Positions 61,173 through 64,000 of a stretch of DNA of 64,000 bases are shown piece by piece (within the stretch, counting starts at the first letter, position 1; every line of letters begins with the position of its first letter). Below the pieces are notes generated by a model. It searched no databases. It saw nothing but the letters and a program-made list of their open reading frames with translations, and was not told the origin of the DNA. The stretch is from Portibacter lacus (lineage in GTDB: Bacteria; Bacteroidota; Bacteroidia; Chitinophagales; Saprospiraceae), in assembly GCF_021533215.1 (NCBI RefSeq), contig NZ_JAJNKA010000012.1, positions 1 to 64,000 on the forward strand. The letters are read 5' to 3'. The translations under genes and the position numbers were made by a program.

Positions 61173-62210
61173 CTAGTTTATCACTAATAACCGTTTGTTT
61201 TCTGTTTTGTCACCTTCCTTATTTTGGAATTGTAGATGATATACTCCTGGCGTCAAATTCTTTACATCTATTTGACTACCGTTACTAACATTTGAATTCT
61301 GTGAAACCAAAGTTCCATTAGCATTATAGATGCTTAGCTGGTTAGCCGAACCTTTTAACATAGTAGAAACGGTAAATCTATCTGATGTAGGATTCGGATA
61401 AATAGAAACATAACTCATTTCAAAATCAACGCTTCTTACTTCAGAATCTCTTCCTTGTCCATCATTTAAAATGCTTTTTACTTTATAGAAAGCTGTTTTT
61501 GATAATTCCTCACTTATTTGATCATCAAGGAATGAATATTGACCACCATCAAAAGGATTCTTATTCGCTTCTACCGTTGCAATGGTTTCAAAAGTTATAC
61601 CATCTAATGATCGTTGAATTTCAAAATATTTTGATTCATCATATGCTTCAACTTCCCATTTAACAGCTACATTTTCATGTTCTTTATTTGCTGTTATGCC
61701 GGAATTCTGAGCACTAAATACACCACTTGAAAACCCAAATCGGGAAGTCTCATCTGTTCCTGAATTTCCGCCTTGTATGACCGATCCTGGAACTACATTG
61801 ACCTGAAAGCCATTTCTAGCATCTCTATATTGATTAGCATTATTTCTTTTTACAGGAATACAAATTTGTGCCCCACCACCATCATTATCAATACTAGGAA
61901 TATTGTTAATGAGCGTACCTTTTATAACATTATCAGCAAATGGATCTTGTTCCCAATAAAAGAATTCACTATTAAATCCCTCTATTCCTGCAAGGTCAAA
62001 TTCTACCTTACTTAATGTTACTTCCACAGCCAATGGTTTAATAGTTACGGCTAAACCATCTTCTGCAATTAAAGTGAAACAAGCGCTACCATATGTTTTC
62101 ATCATTCCTGGTCTTTCCAGTTTTGCATTTGTCAATGCTACATCTTGAGCTGAAATTGAGCCACCTGCAAGTAGTAATGCAGCCGTCATTATTTTTATAT
62201 ATTTTTTCAT
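61173..62210 (-). CDS. T9SS-sorted exported protein of unknown function
   Basis: 345 residues from the ATG at 62210 (MKKYIKIMTAALLLAGGSISAQ); the frame extends to 62270 but that leader lacks signal character. The first half (about 23-190) is unrecognised beta-rich sequence; a fibronectin-like stretch follows ('VAVKWEVEAYDESKYFEIQRSLDGITFETI', about 200-270), and the C-terminus ('SIYPNPTSDRFTVSTM' to 'NKRLLVIN') is a type A T9SS sorting domain. It is 103 bp downstream of the M36 gene, with a strong hairpin between them, so co-transcription is doubtful. Confidence 0.8.
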   Translation of the reverse strand: MKKYIKIMTAALLLAGGSISAQDVALTNAKLERPGMMKTYGSACFTLIAEDGLAVTIKPLAVEVTLSKVEFDLAGIEGFNSEFFYWEQDPFADNVIKGTLINNIPSIDNDGGGAQICIPVKRNNANQYRDARNGFQVNVVPGSVIQGGNSGTDETSRFGFSSGVFSAQNSGITANKEHENVAVKWEVEAYDESKYFEIQRSLDGITFETIATVEANKNPFDGGQYSFLDDQISEELSKTAFYKVKSILNDGQGRDSEVRSVDFEMSYVSIYPNPTSDRFTVSTMLKGSANQLSIYNANGTLVSQNSNVSNGSQIDVKNLTPGVYHLQFQNKEGDKTENKRLLVIN

Positions 62211-62239
62211 TTGAATTTTAATTTTATGGTTTGAAAATG

Positions 62240-62283
62240 AAGTAATTCCGACCACTTTGATGGTTTTCAATTCGGAATTACTT
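62240..62283 (-). terminator. Probable terminator behind the M36 peptidase gene
   Basis: AAGTAATTCCGA and TCGGAATTACTT form a perfect 12-bp stem with a 20-nt loop, 31 bp behind the M36 stop. On the minus strand CATTTTC follows, a weak T-run. Confidence 0.55.
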
Positions 62284-62313
62284 CTAGATCATTTTTCGTT
62301 TTGATGATTGTAA

Positions 62314-64000
62314 TTAATCGTTGTTGTTACCTATTGAGTAATTGATCGTTTCAGAATCTCTATCATTTGAAGAATTTGTCTCAAGAGGGCTAACACATGA
62401 AGTTTTTGCCGTAATGGAAACATCTCCTTGACCACTTGCATTAAAAGTCCCCGTGAATCCAAACTTAGTAGAACCTAACTCGTCTATCTTAGCAAAACTT
62501 GTAAACTCCCAGAATAAAAAGTTTTCGCTATAAGTCCAGCTGCTATTATCAACAGCCACTCCACCGACTACCGTTAAACTTGGATCGAAATCAAATCCTA
62601 AATAATCATTTTTACTAATTCTAACTTTGATGGGACCCGAAGTTTCATTTCCTGACATCTCGATTACATCGACTAAAACCCTCATCGGAGTAGAACTTTC
62701 ATTTACAACTCCAGGAACGATCGATAGCGAAGGCTTCACGTCAAATGGTGCTTTAGTAGATGGCAGAATTAATGTAAAAGTTTCATCAACATATACTCTT
62801 CCTCCACTACTGATTGGGTCTGTTGCAGTAACTGCACTTCCCAATACTACTGGGTTTTCAACAATCTTAATATTATCAATCCACCATCCGTCTCCGCCAC
62901 CTGATCCAACGTCCTCCGAAAAAACAAACCTTACTTTAGTAGTACCTGCTGGTAATAAACCTGCAGATTCAGTATACTCAGCAAAGCTACCAGTAAATGC
63001 AGCTCCAGTACTTACTGGATTATAAAGTGAGCTTAATACACCATTGTATCCATTTTCTTGTAGTGCTAGTCTTGTCCACGTGATCCCGTCTGTTGTTGTT
63101 TCCAAGAATCCACCATCATAACCTGAATCCGTGTTGAATTTATGCCAGAATCTGATTTGACGCTGATTGTTAGATGAAGGAAGCTCAGGACTTTCTAATG
63201 TTGTATTTGCACCAGTTAATCCTGCGTTTGTTGTATAAAAATATGCATTTCCATCTTGGGCATCTCCATCATCTCTTCTTTCAAAGGTGTTTCCACCACC
63301 TGTCACTGCTAACCAACCTTCTTCACCAGCTTCAAATGAATACTGAACAACGATATTCGAAGTGTTTTCTGTTAAAACATACCCATTTACGGTTAATTCA
63401 ACAAAGCCATCAGCAGGGATAGAAGCGATCGTAAAAGTCAACATTCTACCATTTTGGACATAAGTAGCTCCTTCTACAGAAGAGATTGAGAAATTATTTG
63501 GAATGGCATCTGTAACTACAATATTTTCACTTTCTATACCTGAAGTATTAGTTACTTTAATAGTATACGATAGGTCAGAATCGTTTTCTAAAAGTGAAGG
63601 TGCAGTAATTTCGATGTCATGAAATGCTTGGGCTGGACCACATGGTGTTGCATATCCATCTCTTTCATCTCCAATATTGTTAGTAGGATTGATTGCATCA
63701 ATTCCTAATCCTCTTTTTGCAAATGCTTTCCAGATTAGACATCCATGAGCACCATCATAATGCAAGCTATCTGCAAGTAAGATCGCGTCTCTCATGTCCA
63801 AGAATGTTGGACTTGGCTTTTGCAGTCTGATCCCTTCTTGGATCAATTTAAGAGCAAGGTTATTTCCAGCATTATTAGCTGCTATTGCTGCAATGTCTCC
63901 ACTCGGAGGATTATAAGTAATTGCATTGTTAAATCCATATTCATCCACAAGATTTTGGGCAACTTCCCAAAGCATCGTACACCAGATGAATCCGATACCA
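62314..64000 (-). CDS. M36 (fungalysin-like) metallopeptidase, C-terminal part
   Basis: The reading frame is open to the window edge, so the N-terminus with the zinc site is missing; upstream of the first ATG (63975) it reads GIGFIWCT. The end of the M36 catalytic domain is visible ('MLWEVAQNLVDEYGF', 'NNLALKLIQEGIRLQKPSPTFLDMRDAILLAD', 'CLIWKAFAKRGLG'). Then come a DUF11-like repeat (about 125-205 of the visible ATG-started part), a MAM/choice-of-anchor-type sandwich (about 208-375) and further beta domains. It ends YSIGNNND without a T9SS domain. Secreted protein degradation is likely; the export route is unclear. Confidence 0.85.
   Translation of the reverse strand, partial: GIGFIWCTMLWEVAQNLVDEYGFNNAITYNPPSGDIAAIAANNAGNNLALKLIQEGIRLQKPSPTFLDMRDAILLADSLHYDGAHGCLIWKAFAKRGLGIDAINPTNNIGDERDGYATPCGPAQAFHDIEITAPSLLENDSDLSYTIKVTNTSGIESENIVVTDAIPNNFSISSVEGATYVQNGRMLTFTIASIPADGFVELTVNGYVLTENTSNIVVQYSFEAGEEGWLAVTGGGNTFERRDDGDAQDGNAYFYTTNAGLTGANTTLESPELPSSNNQRQIRFWHKFNTDSGYDGGFLETTTDGITWTRLALQENGYNGVLSSLYNPVSTGAAFTGSFAEYTESAGLLPAGTTKVRFVFSEDVGSGGGDGWWIDNIKIVENPVVLGSAVTATDPISSGGRVYVDETFTLILPSTKAPFDVKPSLSIVPGVVNESSTPMRVLVDVIEMSGNETSGPIKVRISKNDYLGFDFDPSLTVVGGVAVDNSSWTYSENFLFWEFTSFAKIDELGSTKFGFTGTFNASGQGDVSITAKTSCVSPLETNSSNDRDSETINYSIGNNND

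Overview
The window is about 36-38% GC and looks like a chromosome segment of a free-living, probably aquatic Bacteroidota; Saprospirales-like is my guess, but the order cannot be settled from sequence alone. Supporting signs are two SusC/SusD loci, Por/type IX (T9SS) C-terminal sorting domains, a FecR plus STN-type SusC pair, LytS/LytTR two-component systems, a DUF4834-like small protein, and TTTG-N20-TAnnTTTG promoters of the Bacteroidota primary sigma factor.

Layout. 1-524: start of a truncated transposase gene and a repeat-rich spacer. 525-6356: tex, a Crp/Fnr-type regulator with a perfect FNR-like box behind it, an SRPBCC protein, a GH117-like lipoprotein hydrolase, and a Tat-exported metallo-hydrolase coupled to an OsmC protein. 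6901-14992 (+): SusC/SusD locus with two surface lipoproteins (DUF4959/5126/5000-like and DUF4998-like) and no enzyme. 15216-18107 (-): hypothetical gene, thiL, RluA-type pseudouridine synthase and a DUF4834-like small gene, the last three overlapping. 18279-30294 (-): xylan-type utilisation locus read in the order FecR, STN-SusC, SusD, IPT/TIG surface lipoprotein, a 983-residue protein with five tandem binding-like repeats, and a T9SS-secreted GH10 xylanase. 30420-33572 (-): parC followed by a TonB C-terminal-domain protein. 33761-35978 (+): ECF sigma factor overlapping a membrane protein with four tandem sigma-binding-like repeats. 36166-39505 (-): WD40 protein with two small genes, a TlpA-like thioredoxin and an NhaC antiporter.

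39651-54932 is a surface-signalling region: two paralogous cysteine-patterned lipoproteins, two LytTR response regulators, two LytS-type kinases, two tandemly duplicated S74 (endosialidase-chaperone) adhesin-like proteins with duplicated promoters, a third beta-roll head protein, and an MscS channel. 55122-60182 holds a penicillin-acylase family protein, smpB, an alpha/beta hydrolase, a duplicated hairpin-bearing repeat and a fatty acid desaturase. At 60315 is tRNA-Gln(TTG). Its 3' end plus terminator is duplicated downstream, and two structured units there keep their hairpins while the stem sequences differ; this is the least explained element of the window. The end (61173-64000, -) carries a T9SS-sorted protein and the C-terminal part of an M36 (fungalysin-like) metallopeptidase cut by the window edge.

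How the parts fit: the xylan locus would cut xylan outside the cell (GH10), hold chains at the surface (repeat protein, IPT lipoprotein, SusD) and import them (SusC), under FecR control with the sigma factor supplied from elsewhere. The LytS/LytTR and S74 genes look like one sensory and adhesion neighbourhood shaped by local duplication.
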